Assembly (NCBI GenBank): GCA_947477745.1
Contig: CANJUF010000001.1
Location: forward strand, 62,001-126,000
Reading direction: 5' to 3'
Source: Sphingomonadaceae bacterium
Lineage (GTDB): Bacteria > Pseudomonadota > Alphaproteobacteria > Sphingomonadales > Sphingomonadaceae
Length of the DNA: 64,000 nt
Shown here in pieces: positions 17,034 through 26,621 of the stretch. Both the position numbers and the translations under genes were made by a program. Under the pieces are notes generated by a model that ran no database searches, was not told the origin of the DNA, and was given only the letters and a program-made list of their open reading frames with translations. Within the stretch, counting starts at the first letter, position 1, and every line of letters starts with the position of its first letter.

Positions 17034-18689
17034 TCAGGGGGTCTCGCCGCTCAGTCCCATCCACTTTTCGTAATTCTCGTGGAAGTGGCGGATCTTGCCC
17101 TCCTGGTAAGCCGAGTACCAGATGTATGGCGGCTGCTTCAGTTTCAGCCCCGCCTGCACCTTGGGCAGGTTGAGGCAGTCCTGGTCGATGATCCGGGCCA
17201 GCATGGCGAGTTCGGGCGCATCGCACCACGAATCGTCCGGCCCCAGGTAACGGATCGCGGCCGGCGCGGGCTTGGGGGTATCCTTGGGCCACGGCGCAAG
17301 CAGCATCGCGTCCATGATCGCCGAATCGGGATCGCTGCCATTGGGCCGGAACCGGAACACGATCCGCGCCCAGCCCGCCCACGGATGGAAGTTGGGGAAC
17401 ACGTCGCAAAACGCCTGGTCGTTGATCTCGACATCGGAGAACTCCTCGACCTCGTCGCCGATGATGCCGCGCAGGAATTCGCGGTTGAAATCCGCCGATG
17501 CCTGGAACTGGGCGAGCGCCTCTTCCTTGGTTATATAGCGGCCGCGCTGCGGGCTGGCAGTCCCGGCGCTGATATGCTGCGCCCTGCCCCAGTTGCCGAA
17601 CACGTCATAGCGGATGTCGGCCGAATCGCCGCCGCCCGCCACCATGATCTGCGGGTGCGTGCCGATGACGTGGTAGCCCTCCATGAAGGCTTCCATCACG
17701 ACCTTCCAGTTGCACTTGATCACCCGCTGGACGTGCGCCTGCTTGTAGCGGTCCTCCATGCGGAACTTCTTGTAATGCGCGAGCATCACCGGGCCGAGGA
17801 AGTCCTCCAGAGGCTCGGCTTCGGGATCGGGATTGATGAACACGAAGCCGCCCCAGGTCGCCACCTGCGCGGCGGGAAGCTGGGCTGCATCCTCGCGCAC
17901 GCCGGGAAAGTCCCATTCGGTTGTGATTTCCTTCAGGCTGCCGTCGAGCTTCCAGCTCCAGCCGTGATAGGGGCAGCGAAATTCGCGCGCGCCCTTGCCG
18001 TGGCGGTCGCAAAGCAGGCGGCCGCGATGCAGGCACACGTTCTGGTGCGCCTTGAACTCGTTCTCGCCCGAGCGCACGACGATGTAGGAAAGGTGCGCGA
18101 TCTCGTAGACGTGATAATCGCCAACCGTGGGAATATCGTCCTCGCGGCAGACCATCTGCCAGGTTTTCTTCCAGATCCGCTCGACCTCGAGATCGTGGAA
18201 CCGCTGCTCGTGAAAGCGGTCGGTCGGGATCTTCGCCGGTCCGCCGTGCATCGGGTTTTCGAGCCGGTAAACGTCGGGGATCAGCTCGGGCCTGCGGTCA
18301 TTCTCGAGGATATAATGCATGTCGACAAAGGCCGATGAGCGCATGCCCTTGTCGGTCTCCACGCCGGGATCGCCGACATACATCAGCACCGAGCGTTCGG
18401 TCGGCGTTCCGCGCAGGCCATTCACAGGCGCCTCAAGTGCAGCAGGCTTTTCCCTGGGCTCGAGCGGCAACGGCGCCATGGCGTAGAAGATGTCCATCTC
18501 GGGCGGCAGCTTGGGGCCGCCGATGAACAGCAGGAAGTGCGGATCGGCATGGTTGATCTCGCCTTCGAGCCACACCCCGTCATAGCGGAACTTGCCCCAC
18601 CGGCCCGACTTGTGATCGGTAACCTTGACCAGGCCGTCACCGAGATCGGCATATTCCATGCCATTGATGGGATGGGGCTCGACGAGCAT
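17034..18689 (-). CDS. Aromatic ring-hydroxylating (Rieske) oxygenase with N-terminal extension
   Basis: A 551-residue oxygenase alpha subunit. The Rieske [2Fe-2S] ligands are C219, H221, C239 and H242 (CLH...CPYH), and the mononuclear iron ligands include H340 and H345 in EGYHVIGTH. The catalytic domain starts near residue 155; the first 150 residues are an extra segment with no recognised domain, rich in WGKF/WLEGE/FYAM motifs. No ferredoxin or reductase gene is adjacent. The start is ATG 18689, and no plausible internal start lies at the Rieske boundary. Substrate unknown; it resembles the partial oxygenase at the right edge of the window. Confidence 0.85.
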   Translation of the reverse strand: MLVEPHPINGMEYADLGDGLVKVTDHKSGRWGKFRYDGVWLEGEINHADPHFLLFIGGPKLPPEMDIFYAMAPLPLEPREKPAALEAPVNGLRGTPTERSVLMYVGDPGVETDKGMRSSAFVDMHYILENDRRPELIPDVYRLENPMHGGPAKIPTDRFHEQRFHDLEVERIWKKTWQMVCREDDIPTVGDYHVYEIAHLSYIVVRSGENEFKAHQNVCLHRGRLLCDRHGKGAREFRCPYHGWSWKLDGSLKEITTEWDFPGVREDAAQLPAAQVATWGGFVFINPDPEAEPLEDFLGPVMLAHYKKFRMEDRYKQAHVQRVIKCNWKVVMEAFMEGYHVIGTHPQIMVAGGGDSADIRYDVFGNWGRAQHISAGTASPQRGRYITKEEALAQFQASADFNREFLRGIIGDEVEEFSDVEINDQAFCDVFPNFHPWAGWARIVFRFRPNGSDPDSAIMDAMLLAPWPKDTPKPAPAAIRYLGPDDSWCDAPELAMLARIIDQDCLNLPKVQAGLKLKQPPYIWYSAYQEGKIRHFHENYEKWMGLSGETP

Positions 18690-18769
18690 CTGCGGGTTCC
18701 TCTCCTGCTTCGCCTTTATGGCGACTCACGCAAGTATCACGCGCAAGGTCGCGCCTTGCAACAGCCTTG

Positions 18770-19396
18770 CTATCCGATGAGTTCAATGACCTGCGAGGCC
18801 AGCCGGTCGACTTCGCTGCGATCGTGGCTGACATAGAGGATCGGCAGCGCCAGTTCGTCGCGCAGGCGCTCGATCACCTGCATGATCTCCTCGCGGCGCG
18901 GCGCATCGAGCGAGGCGAGCGGCTCGTCCATCAGCAGAACGCGCGGAGCCGATAGCAGCGCCCGGCCGATCGCGACGCGCTGCGCCTCGCCGCCTGATAG
19001 CGTGCGCGGCCAGCGCTCGAGCAGGTGGCCGATCCCGAGGAAGTCGGTCGCCTGTTCAAGCGTCATCCAGCGCGCCTCGGGCTCGGCCAGCTTCCAGCCA
19101 TAGAGTAGATTGTCGCGCACCCGGCGGTGCAGGAACAGGCGTCCGTCCTGAAAAACATAGCCTGATCGGCGATGCCGGACCGGCACGTCGATGCCCGCGC
19201 CGCTGTCGAACAGCACTTCGCCGCCGACCGCGACGCGGCCCTCGTCGGGCTTCAGCAGACCGGCGACCATGTTGAGCACCGAGGTCTTGCCCGCGCCCGA
19301 TGGGCCGAACAGCGCGGTCAGCCCGCCGGGCGCGGCAAAATCGGCGCGGATCATGCGCTCACCAAGCCGTCGCTCGACGCGGACCTCAAAGGACAT
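18770..19396 (-). CDS. modC: Molybdate ABC transporter ATP-binding protein, short ModC
   Basis: A 208-residue ABC ATPase with Walker A GPSGAGKTS (about 31-39), signature LSGGEAQR, Walker B VLLMDEP and the following SLD D-loop. Its position directly after modA and modB (11-nt overlap with modB) identifies it as ModC. It ends shortly after the switch His (YVSHD), so the C-terminal TOBE (molybdate-sensing) domain found in standard ModC of about 350 residues is absent. It drives high-affinity molybdate uptake with ModB and ModA. Confidence 0.88.
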   Translation of the reverse strand: MSFEVRVERRLGERMIRADFAAPGGLTALFGPSGAGKTSVLNMVAGLLKPDEGRVAVGGEVLFDSGAGIDVPVRHRRSGYVFQDGRLFLHRRVRDNLLYGWKLAEPEARWMTLEQATDFLGIGHLLERWPRTLSGGEAQRVAIGRALLSAPRVLLMDEPLASLDAPRREEIMQVIERLRDELALPILYVSHDRSEVDRLASQVIELIG

Positions 19397-20096
19397 GGCA
19401 GCCGCTTCCCGAGTTCCCCCTGCCCTGCCCCGAGCGCCGCACCAGCACTTCGGACACGACCAGCGCGGCGAGCGACAATGCGACTGCGATCAGCGAGAGC
19501 CGCGTCACTTGCGCTTCGCCGCCTGGAACCTGCAAGGCGCCGTATATCGCCAGCGGCAAGGTGCGGGTTTCGCCCGGAATGTTCGAAACGAAGGTGATCG
19601 TCGCGCCAAATTCGCCGATCGAGCGCGCGAAGCCCAGCACCGCGCCTGCCAGCAGGCCCGGCACCGCGAGCGGCAGAGTGATCGTCGCGAATACGCGCGC
19701 AGGCGAAGCGCCGAGCGTTGCGGCGGCATCCTCAAGCCGCTTGTCCACCGCCTCGATCGACAGGCGCATCGCGCGCACCATCAGCGGCAGCGCCATGACC
19801 GCCGCCGCCAGCGCCGCCCCGGTCCAGCGGAACATGAAGGTGAGGCCCAGCCATTCGCTCAGCCAGCGTCCCGCCGGGCCGTTGGCGCCGAACATGATGA
19901 GCAGCAGCCATCCGGTCACCACCGGCGGCAGCACCAGCGGCAGGTGCACCAAGGCGTCGACCAGCACCTTGCCGTGAAACCTGCCGCGCGCCAGCAGCCA
20001 GGCCAGCGCGAAGGCAACGGGCAGGGTCAGGCCCACCGCGACCGCGCTGACCTTGAGCGACAAGCGCACGACCTCCCACTCATCGGCGGTGAACAT
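19386..20096 (-). CDS. modB: Molybdate ABC transporter permease
   Basis: A 236-residue inner-membrane permease starting MFTADEWEVVRLSLKVSAVA, with five to six transmembrane helices and the ABC-permease EAA loop in the DAAATLGASPARVFATITLP region, which contacts ModC. ATG 20096 was chosen because an in-frame GTG one codon upstream and a much longer extension both overlap modA poorly; GAGG lies about 10 nt upstream. Gap to modA is 13 nt and overlap with modC 11 nt. Confidence 0.92.
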   Translation of the reverse strand: MFTADEWEVVRLSLKVSAVAVGLTLPVAFALAWLLARGRFHGKVLVDALVHLPLVLPPVVTGWLLLIMFGANGPAGRWLSEWLGLTFMFRWTGAALAAAVMALPLMVRAMRLSIEAVDKRLEDAAATLGASPARVFATITLPLAVPGLLAGAVLGFARSIGEFGATITFVSNIPGETRTLPLAIYGALQVPGGEAQVTRLSLIAVALSLAALVVSEVLVRRSGQGRGNSGSGCHVL

Positions 20097-20109
20097 CACG
20101 CCAGCCGCC

Positions 20110-20874
20110 TCAACTTGCGGTGAACCCGTAGCGGGCGAACACCGCCTTGCCCGCGCGCGAGATGAGGAAGCGGCGGAACGCTTCCGCTTCGGGATGCCTC
20201 GACGAGCGCAGCACGGCGACCGGATAAGTGATCGGCGGATGGCTGCTGGCGGGAAACACCCCGACAACGCGCACCTTTTTCGAGGCCTTGGCGTCGGTCG
20301 CGTAGACAATGCCGAACGGCGCTTCGCCGCGCTCCACCAGCGCCAGCGCCGCGCGCACATTCTCACCGCGCGCCAGTTTGCCTTCAACCGAAGGCCAGAC
20401 GCCGAGACTGGTCAGCGCGGCCTTGGCGTATTTGCCCGCCGGAACCGAATCGGGATCGGCTATGGCAAGGCGACTGCTTCCAAGCGCGCGGGCGAGCGGG
20501 AACTTGCGTGCAACGGCAAGGCGCGATTTGCTGGTAGCGGGGGCGATCAGCACCAGCTGGTTCGAGAGGAACGAGACGCGCGTCTTTGCACGCACCAGCC
20601 GCTTGCCCGCGACATGGTCCATCCATTCCTCGTCGGCCGAGATGAACAGGTCCGCTGGCGCGCCAGCCTCTATCTGCCGCGCAAGCGCCGAGGAGGCGGC
20701 AAAGGAAACGACCGGCTTGGCATGTTTGCGCGAAGCCCAGCTTCGTGCGGCCTCGCTCAGCGCCTCCTGCAGGCTGGCCGCAGCGAGCACCAGCGGTCCG
20801 CGCGTTTGCGCCTGCGCCGGGGACCATCCGGCAATCGCCAGCAGCAGGACGAACGAAAGCGCGCGAAGCATCAT
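20110..20874 (-). CDS. modA: Molybdate ABC transporter substrate-binding protein
   Basis: A 254-residue periplasmic binding protein with a cleavable signal peptide (residues 1-23, ending PAQAQ), followed by the ModA pattern LVLAAASLQEAL, the FAASSALARQIEAGAPADLF segment and IVYATDA near the C-terminal lobe, which form the oxyanion pocket. ATG 20874 overlaps the stop of the upstream MFS gene (ATGA); a second ATG follows directly. The extended frame upstream lies inside the MFS gene and is not used. Confidence 0.93.
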   Translation of the reverse strand: MMLRALSFVLLLAIAGWSPAQAQTRGPLVLAAASLQEALSEAARSWASRKHAKPVVSFAASSALARQIEAGAPADLFISADEEWMDHVAGKRLVRAKTRVSFLSNQLVLIAPATSKSRLAVARKFPLARALGSSRLAIADPDSVPAGKYAKAALTSLGVWPSVEGKLARGENVRAALALVERGEAPFGIVYATDAKASKKVRVVGVFPASSHPPITYPVAVLRSSRHPEAEAFRRFLISRAGKAVFARYGFTAS

Positions 20875-22139
20875 GGCGCTGCACCCGAGCTGGGCTTCGC
20901 CGCGAGCAGCCCGATCAGCGTCAGCACGCCCGCCGCACTGATCAACAGCCCCGCGTAGAGGCCCTGCCCCGATGCGGCCATCGCCTGCGCCGCGAACGGC
21001 GTCAGCGCGCCGCCGATAATGCCGCCAAGGTTGAACGCCACCGAGACGCCCGAATAGCGCACCAGCGGCGGGAACAGCGTCGGCAGCCATGCGCCGAGCG
21101 GCCCGTAGACAAAGCCCATGACGAACAGCGCCGCGGAGAGTGTCGCGAAGACGGTCCACAGCGATGGTGCCGACAGCCCCGGTCCGAACACCAAACCCAG
21201 CACCACGGTCGCCACCGCGCCCAGCAGCAGCGTCCGGCGCGCGCCCTTCCTGTCGGCCAGCACGGCCGCGACTGCGATTCCAAGCGCAAGGAAAGTGTTC
21301 GCTGCCAGTTGCACGCCGAGGAACGCCTCGCGCGAATGGCCCAGCACGCCGGTGCCCTGCGCCAGCGCGTAGGCGGTGGCGAGGTAGAAGATCGCGAAGC
21401 AGGCGACCGCGCCTGCGGTTCCCGCCAGCAGCGTGCCAGTATGGTCCGCCAGCAGCCGGGTGAGCGGCACCTTGGGCGGAGGCCCGCGCTCAAGAGCCTG
21501 CCGGAACTGCGGCGTCTCGCTGATCCTCAGCCGCACCCAAAGGCCCAGGCCGACCAGCAGCGCGCTCAGCAGGAAGGGCACGCGCCAGCCCCAGGCCCGG
21601 AAGTCCGCGTCGGACAGCCACAGGCCGAGCACAAGGAACAGCCCGTTGGCAGCGAGGAAACCCACCGGCGCGCCGAATTGCGGGGCCGAACCGAAGCGCG
21701 CCTCCCAACCCTTTGGCGCGTTTTCCACCGCCAGCAGCGCCGCGCCGCCCCACTCACCGCCGAGACCGAAGCCTTGCCCGAAGCGCATCAGGCATAAGAG
21801 CGCGGGCGCGATCCATCCGGCCTGCGCGTAAGTCGGCAGGAACGCGATGGCCAGCGTCGAGCCGCCCATCAGCAGCAGCGATGCGACCAGTGTCGACTTG
21901 CGGCCGATGCGGTCGCCGAAATGCCCGAACACCACAGCGCCTACTGGCCGCGCAAAGAAGGCGATACCGAAGGTCAGGAACGAAAGCGCGAGCTGCGCGG
22001 CAGGGCTTTGCTCGGGAAAGAACAGCGGCCCGAACACCAGCGCGGCGGCGGTGGCGTAGATATAGAAATCATAGAATTCCACCGCCGTGCCAGCGAGCGA
22101 GGCAGTCAGGACGCGGGCATGCTGGCGGATCGGGTTCAT
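20871..22139 (-). CDS. MFS transporter, metabolite:proton symporter type
   Basis: A 422-residue transporter with about 12 transmembrane helices and the MHS-family hallmark EFYDFYIYATAAALVFGPLF in the first helix, as in ShiA/ProP/KgtP relatives. The MFS loop GHFGDRIGRK lies near residue 85. ATG 22139 (MNPIRQHARVL) was chosen because it opens the family domain directly; the frame extends further but with unrelated sequence. It is translationally coupled to modA, an unusual partner. The likely substrate is an organic acid or zwitterion; unresolved. Confidence 0.85.
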   Translation of the reverse strand: MNPIRQHARVLTASLAGTAVEFYDFYIYATAAALVFGPLFFPEQSPAAQLALSFLTFGIAFFARPVGAVVFGHFGDRIGRKSTLVASLLLMGGSTLAIAFLPTYAQAGWIAPALLCLMRFGQGFGLGGEWGGAALLAVENAPKGWEARFGSAPQFGAPVGFLAANGLFLVLGLWLSDADFRAWGWRVPFLLSALLVGLGLWVRLRISETPQFRQALERGPPPKVPLTRLLADHTGTLLAGTAGAVACFAIFYLATAYALAQGTGVLGHSREAFLGVQLAANTFLALGIAVAAVLADRKGARRTLLLGAVATVVLGLVFGPGLSAPSLWTVFATLSAALFVMGFVYGPLGAWLPTLFPPLVRYSGVSVAFNLGGIIGGALTPFAAQAMAASGQGLYAGLLISAAGVLTLIGLLAAKPSSGAAP

Positions 22140-22276
22140 GAAACGCTGACTCGCTGCAGAACCGTGAAGTGTCAATCGTCCGGCCATTCGCGAGGCCTTT
22201 GACTTCCGGCGAATCTGCGCAGAAACTGCCGGCAAACCCGCGAAGCAAGGCATTTCGGCATCCGAAGGAACAACGC

Positions 22277-23158
22277 ATGGAACTCGATCTTCACGTCACC
22301 AGGTTCGATTGGCCGGGCGGTTCCGCCGCAATCGGACCCGGCGTGACGCGACTTGCCCGCACTGCCGAGGCGATTGGCGTGCGCGCGCTTTCGTTCATGG
22401 ACCACTATTTCCAGATCGATTTCGCCGGTGCACCCGAGGATCCCATGCTCGAAGGCTATACCGCGCTTGGCTTCATCGCGGGCGTGACCGAGCGCCTGCG
22501 GCTGCGCCTGCTGGTCACCGGGGTGACTTATCGCCATCCCGGCCTGCTCGCCAAGATCGTGACGACGCTCGACGTGTTGTCGCAGGGGCGCGGCGAGCTC
22601 GGCATCGGCGCGGCCTGGTACGAGCGCGAGCATCTTGGTCTTGGCGTGCCGTTCCCGCCGCTGGCGGAACGGTTCGAGCGGCTCGAAGAAGCGCTTCAGA
22701 TATGCCTGCAGATGTGGAGCAGCGACAACGGACCCTATGCGGGCAAGCATTACCAGCTCGCCGAAACGCTGTGCGTGCCCGAACCGGTCTCGCAGCCGTG
22801 CCCGAGGATCATGATCGGCGGCAGCGGCGAGAAGAAGACGCTGCGCCTCGTCGCGCAATATGCCGATGCCTGCAACGTGTTCGGCGATGCCGATGTGCTC
22901 GCCCACAAGATCGAAGTTCTGCGGCGGCACTGCGACACTGTGGGCCGCGACATCCGCGAGATCGAAGTTACTGCATTCCTCCACCCGCAGCCGGGCTGGA
23001 CCCCGGCGGACGTGTCGAACGGCGCGCGGGAACTGGCCGATCTGGGGGTCGCGGCGGTGATGGTCTCGGCCGAAAGCGCCGACCCGGCTGGCTGGCTGGA
23101 ACGGCTCGTCGCCCCGGCGATGGCGGATCTTCGCGCGATCGAGCCGCGCGCGCTTTGA
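22277..23158 (+). CDS. LLM-class flavin-dependent oxidoreductase (F420-type)
   Basis: A 293-residue luciferase-like TIM-barrel protein (MELDLHVTRFDWPGG). Family features include the SFMDHYFQ segment near 44-51, GRGELGIGAAWYEREHLGLG near 113-132 and the IMIGGSGEKKTLRL strand-loop that binds the flavin or F420 phosphate. The subgroup resembles F420-dependent oxidoreductases, but FMN cannot be excluded. ATG 22277 has GAAGGAA at 22264-22270. It is divergent from the MFS-modABC operon. Substrate unknown. Confidence 0.82.
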   Translation: MELDLHVTRFDWPGGSAAIGPGVTRLARTAEAIGVRALSFMDHYFQIDFAGAPEDPMLEGYTALGFIAGVTERLRLRLLVTGVTYRHPGLLAKIVTTLDVLSQGRGELGIGAAWYEREHLGLGVPFPPLAERFERLEEALQICLQMWSSDNGPYAGKHYQLAETLCVPEPVSQPCPRIMIGGSGEKKTLRLVAQYADACNVFGDADVLAHKIEVLRRHCDTVGRDIREIEVTAFLHPQPGWTPADVSNGARELADLGVAAVMVSAESADPAGWLERLVAPAMADLRAIEPRAL

Positions 23159-23167
23159 TTGTGTGCT

Positions 23168-25051
23168 TCAGGCCGTGATCGCTTCGAGCGCTTCGCTGGC
23201 TTCGAGCCAGGCCACCTCTGCCACTTCAATCTGGGATTCGATCTCGGCGCGGCGCTTCATCAGTTCGGTCATGGTCAGCTTGGCAAGAGCCGGTTCGGCC
23301 GACGCCGGATCGAACATCGCGCGGTCTATGGCGCCGCGCTGCGTAGTGAGCTCCTCAAGCGCGGCTTCGGCGCGGCGCGCGCGCTTGCGCAGGTCCTGCC
23401 CCTTTTCGCGGGCCTCGGCGGCGGCCTTGCGCTGGTCCTTCTTGTTGACGCCGCGCGCGCCCTCGCCATTTTCCTTGCGCGGCGATGCCGGATCCTTGGC
23501 AAGCACGAACGCGATGTAATCATCGACCGAGCCGTCGAATTCGCGGGCCGTGCCCTCGTCGACCAGCACCAGCCGATCGGCAGTCATCTCGAGCATGTGG
23601 CGGTCATGGCTGATGATCAGCACCGCGCCTGTATAGGCGTTCAGCGCCTGGACCAGCGCTTCGCGCGAATCGACATCAAGGTGGTTGGTCGGCTCGTCGA
23701 GGATGAGCATGTGCGGCGCATCGCGGGTGATCAGCGCCAGCGCCAGCCGCGCCCGCTCGCCGCCTGACAGCTTGCCCACTTCGGTCGTCGCCTTCGGACC
23801 GGAAAATCCGAACCGGCCAAGCTGCCCGCGCACCGCGCCCGGATTGGCTCCGGTCATCGCCATAGTCATATGCTGCAGCGGTGTCTCCGAGGCAGACAGT
23901 TCCTCGACCTGGTACTGCGTGAAATAGCCGACGCGCATCCGGGGGCTGACATTCATCTCGCCTTCCATGGGCGCGAGCTGCGCGGCGAGCAGGCGCGCCA
24001 GCGTGGTCTTGCCGTTGCCGTTGCGTCCGAGCAGGGCAATCCGGTCGTCGGGATCGAGCCGCAGGTTGAGCCGCCGGAGCACCGGCGTCTCGCCATAGCC
24101 GACCGACGCCAGATCGAGCGTGATCATCGGCGGGCGAAGTTCATCGGGATTGGGGAAATCGAAGCTCAGCGAAGGATCGTCGATCAGTTCGGCGATGGGC
24201 TGCATCTTTGCCAGCGCCTTGGCGCGCGACTGCGCCTGCTTGGCGGTCGACGCGCGGGCCGAATTGCGCGCGACATAGTCTTTCAGGCGATCCCTCTGAG
24301 CCTGCTGCTTCGCCCGGGCCGAGGCGATCTGCAGCTGCCGCTCGGCGCGCTGGCGCTCGAAGGCGTCATAGCCGCCGGGATAAAGCGTCAGCTTCCCGCC
24401 CGAAAGGTGCAGGATATGGTTGACCACGTTGTTGAGGAAATCGCGCTCGTGGCTGACCAGCACGATGGTCGCCGGGTAGGAGCGCAGGAAATCCTCCAGC
24501 CACATCACCGCTTCGAGATCGAGGTGGTTGCTGGGCTCGTCGAGCAGCAGCAGATCGGGCTGCGAGAACAGCAGCGCAGCCAGCGCAACCCGCATTCGCC
24601 ACCCGCCTGAAAAGCTTTCCAGCGAACGGTGCTGTGCTTCCTCGTCGAACCCAAGCCCGACGAGGATACGGGCAGCGCGCGAAGGCGCCGAATGGGCTTC
24701 GATGGCGATCAGCCGCTCATGGATTTCGGCGAGGCGGTGCGGATCGGCGCCGCTCTCGCTTTCGGTCATCAGCGCGGCGCGCTCGGTATCGGCGGCCAGC
24801 ACGGTCTCGAACGGGGTGGCGTTGCCGCTCGGCGCTTCCTGCGCGATGTAGCCCAGCCGGCTGCCGCGCGGCATCGACACCGAGCCGCCATCGGCCTCGA
24901 GCATCCCGGCGATCACCCGCACCAGGGTCGATTTGCCCGCGCCATTGCGTCCGATCAGGCCGATGCGCCCGCGCGGCGGCAGGTTGACGCTTGCGTCGTC
25001 GATGATCGTCCGTCCGCCGAGACGAACCGTGATATTGCTGATGTTGAGCAT
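23168..25051 (-). CDS. ABC-F family ATPase
   Basis: A 627-residue soluble protein with two ABC domains and no membrane segments. Domain 1 has Walker A GRNGAGKS (residues 34-41), SFSGGWRMR and LLLDEPSNHLD; domain 2 has GRNGNGKTT, LSGGERARL and LILDEPTNHLD. The linker between domains is Arg/Lys-rich, and a charged coiled-coil C-terminus (about 540-627) follows, as in YheS/Uup-type ABC-F proteins. These bind ribosomes at the E-site and act in translation or antibiotic protection. It converges on the LLM gene (9-nt gap). Confidence 0.93.
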   Translation of the reverse strand: MLNISNITVRLGGRTIIDDASVNLPPRGRIGLIGRNGAGKSTLVRVIAGMLEADGGSVSMPRGSRLGYIAQEAPSGNATPFETVLAADTERAALMTESESGADPHRLAEIHERLIAIEAHSAPSRAARILVGLGFDEEAQHRSLESFSGGWRMRVALAALLFSQPDLLLLDEPSNHLDLEAVMWLEDFLRSYPATIVLVSHERDFLNNVVNHILHLSGGKLTLYPGGYDAFERQRAERQLQIASARAKQQAQRDRLKDYVARNSARASTAKQAQSRAKALAKMQPIAELIDDPSLSFDFPNPDELRPPMITLDLASVGYGETPVLRRLNLRLDPDDRIALLGRNGNGKTTLARLLAAQLAPMEGEMNVSPRMRVGYFTQYQVEELSASETPLQHMTMAMTGANPGAVRGQLGRFGFSGPKATTEVGKLSGGERARLALALITRDAPHMLILDEPTNHLDVDSREALVQALNAYTGAVLIISHDRHMLEMTADRLVLVDEGTAREFDGSVDDYIAFVLAKDPASPRKENGEGARGVNKKDQRKAAAEAREKGQDLRKRARRAEAALEELTTQRGAIDRAMFDPASAEPALAKLTMTELMKRRAEIESQIEVAEVAWLEASEALEAITA

Positions 25052-25226
25052 GGCGCGCGCCTAGCAGGACTGATCGGCCCGGGAAAGCCGCGCTGACGCT
25101 GGTCGCCGCGTCGTTCCTGCAAGTACCCGCATATGTGTAACGAAACACTGGCCGCTTATCGGGCTGGACGGCGGCAGGACCTGACGCCACAAGTGCGGCG
25201 GCACAATCAAGGGAGGAAATTCACGC

Positions 25227-26621
25227 ATGGACGGCAAGGCATATGTCGCCTCGCTCGATGACGGGCGCAGCGTCTACGCGCGCGGCGAGAAGGTAAGCGA
25301 TCTTGCCGCGCACCCCGACTTCGCGCCCAACATCGAGCGCACCCGGCACACCTATGACCGTTTCGAGGCCGATCCGGCGGCGCGCGAGGCGTTCTTCACC
25401 CCGCCCACCACGGTAGAGGGGATGCGCGAGCACGCCAGCCTGCACGTCGACAGCGCCACGCACACCACCTATTCCTCGCTGATGACGCTGCTCACCGCGG
25501 CGGACCGCATCGCCGAGGTGCGTCCCTCGGCAAGCGAAGCGGTGCAGGCCTATGTGCGCGAAGTGCGCGCGAAGGACTGGCGCATCGCCGAATGCATCAC
25601 CGATGCCAAGGGCGACCGCTCGAAGCCGCCTTCGCAGCAAGACGACAAGGACGCCTACCTGCGCGTCGTCGAGCGCAGGCCCGATGGCGTGGTGATCCGC
25701 GGCGCGAAGCTGCACATCTCGCTTGCGGCATCGAGCCACGAGCTCATGGTAATTCCTACCAAGGCGATGAAGCCGGGTGAGGAGGATTATGCCATCGCCT
25801 GCGCCGTGCCGGTCAACGCGCCGGGCGTCTCGATCGTCAACGTGCTCAACGGCGCGCCGCCCGAAGGCTCCGACCCGCGCGACTTTCCCTTCGCCAACCA
25901 GCGCGCGGTGCCGCAGGGCTTCGTGATCTTCGACGACGTGTTCGTCCCGCAAGAGCGCATCTTCCTCGACGGCGAGGTCAAACAGGCGGCGACCTTTGCC
26001 CATTCGCTGGGCCTGTGGGTGCGCACCAGCTCGATGATCTCGATGTGCGACGGTTTCGACGTGATGGTGGGCCTCGCGCAGCTCATCGCGGAGGCCAACG
26101 GGCTCGAGCGGGTCGAGCATATCAAGACCAAGATTTCCGAGATGGTGATTCACGCCACCTTGCTGCGCGCCAGCCTTGAAGCCTCGATGATGCACGCGGC
26201 CAAGCTGGAGAGCGGAGTGCTCGCCCCCAGCGAGATCTATACCAACGCCGGCAAGTATCACGGCGCGGCGAATTACATGCTGATGGTGCGCCACTTGCTC
26301 GATATCGCGGGCGGCTCGGCGATCACCGCACCCTCGATGCGCGATATCGAGAACGAGGACATCGGCCATCTGGTGCGCAAGTACATGGGCACCAAGCAAT
26401 CGATCGACGGCGCCTATCGCACCCGGCTGTTCCACGCGGTCCACGACTTGACGACCAGCGCGCAGGGCGGTTCGAAATATGCCGGGCTGCTGCTGTCTGG
26501 CGGCGGGCTTTACGCCCAGAACATCGTCACGCGCATGCGCTACGACATGGACCGCGCCAAGCAGATGGCCTTCGACGCGATGGGCTGGTCGCCCGACGAC
26601 CCCGGCGCTATCCGGCCGTGA
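25227..26621 (+). CDS. 4-hydroxyphenylacetate 3-hydroxylase (HpaB)-family protein
   Basis: A 464-residue acyl-CoA-dehydrogenase-fold flavoprotein of the HpaB family. The segment ITDAKGDRSKPPSQQDD followed by YLRVVERRPDGVVIRGAK is typical of the HpaB / 4-hydroxybutyryl-CoA dehydratase superfamily. The four iron-sulfur ligands of the dehydratase branch are not evident (few cysteines), so an FADH2-dependent monooxygenase is more likely. A strong GGGAGGA at 25211-25217 precedes the ATG. The stop codon abuts the stop of the convergent amidohydrolase exactly. Substrate unknown, possibly a phenolic. Confidence 0.82.
   Translation: MDGKAYVASLDDGRSVYARGEKVSDLAAHPDFAPNIERTRHTYDRFEADPAAREAFFTPPTTVEGMREHASLHVDSATHTTYSSLMTLLTAADRIAEVRPSASEAVQAYVREVRAKDWRIAECITDAKGDRSKPPSQQDDKDAYLRVVERRPDGVVIRGAKLHISLAASSHELMVIPTKAMKPGEEDYAIACAVPVNAPGVSIVNVLNGAPPEGSDPRDFPFANQRAVPQGFVIFDDVFVPQERIFLDGEVKQAATFAHSLGLWVRTSSMISMCDGFDVMVGLAQLIAEANGLERVEHIKTKISEMVIHATLLRASLEASMMHAAKLESGVLAPSEIYTNAGKYHGAANYMLMVRHLLDIAGGSAITAPSMRDIENEDIGHLVRKYMGTKQSIDGAYRTRLFHAVHDLTTSAQGGSKYAGLLLSGGGLYAQNIVTRMRYDMDRAKQMAFDAMGWSPDDPGAIRP

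Noticed and set aside
25221..26444. 407-residue minus-strand frame opposite the HpaB-type gene
   Set aside because: Mirror frame of a well-supported gene with a strong ribosome site; no independent start or domain.
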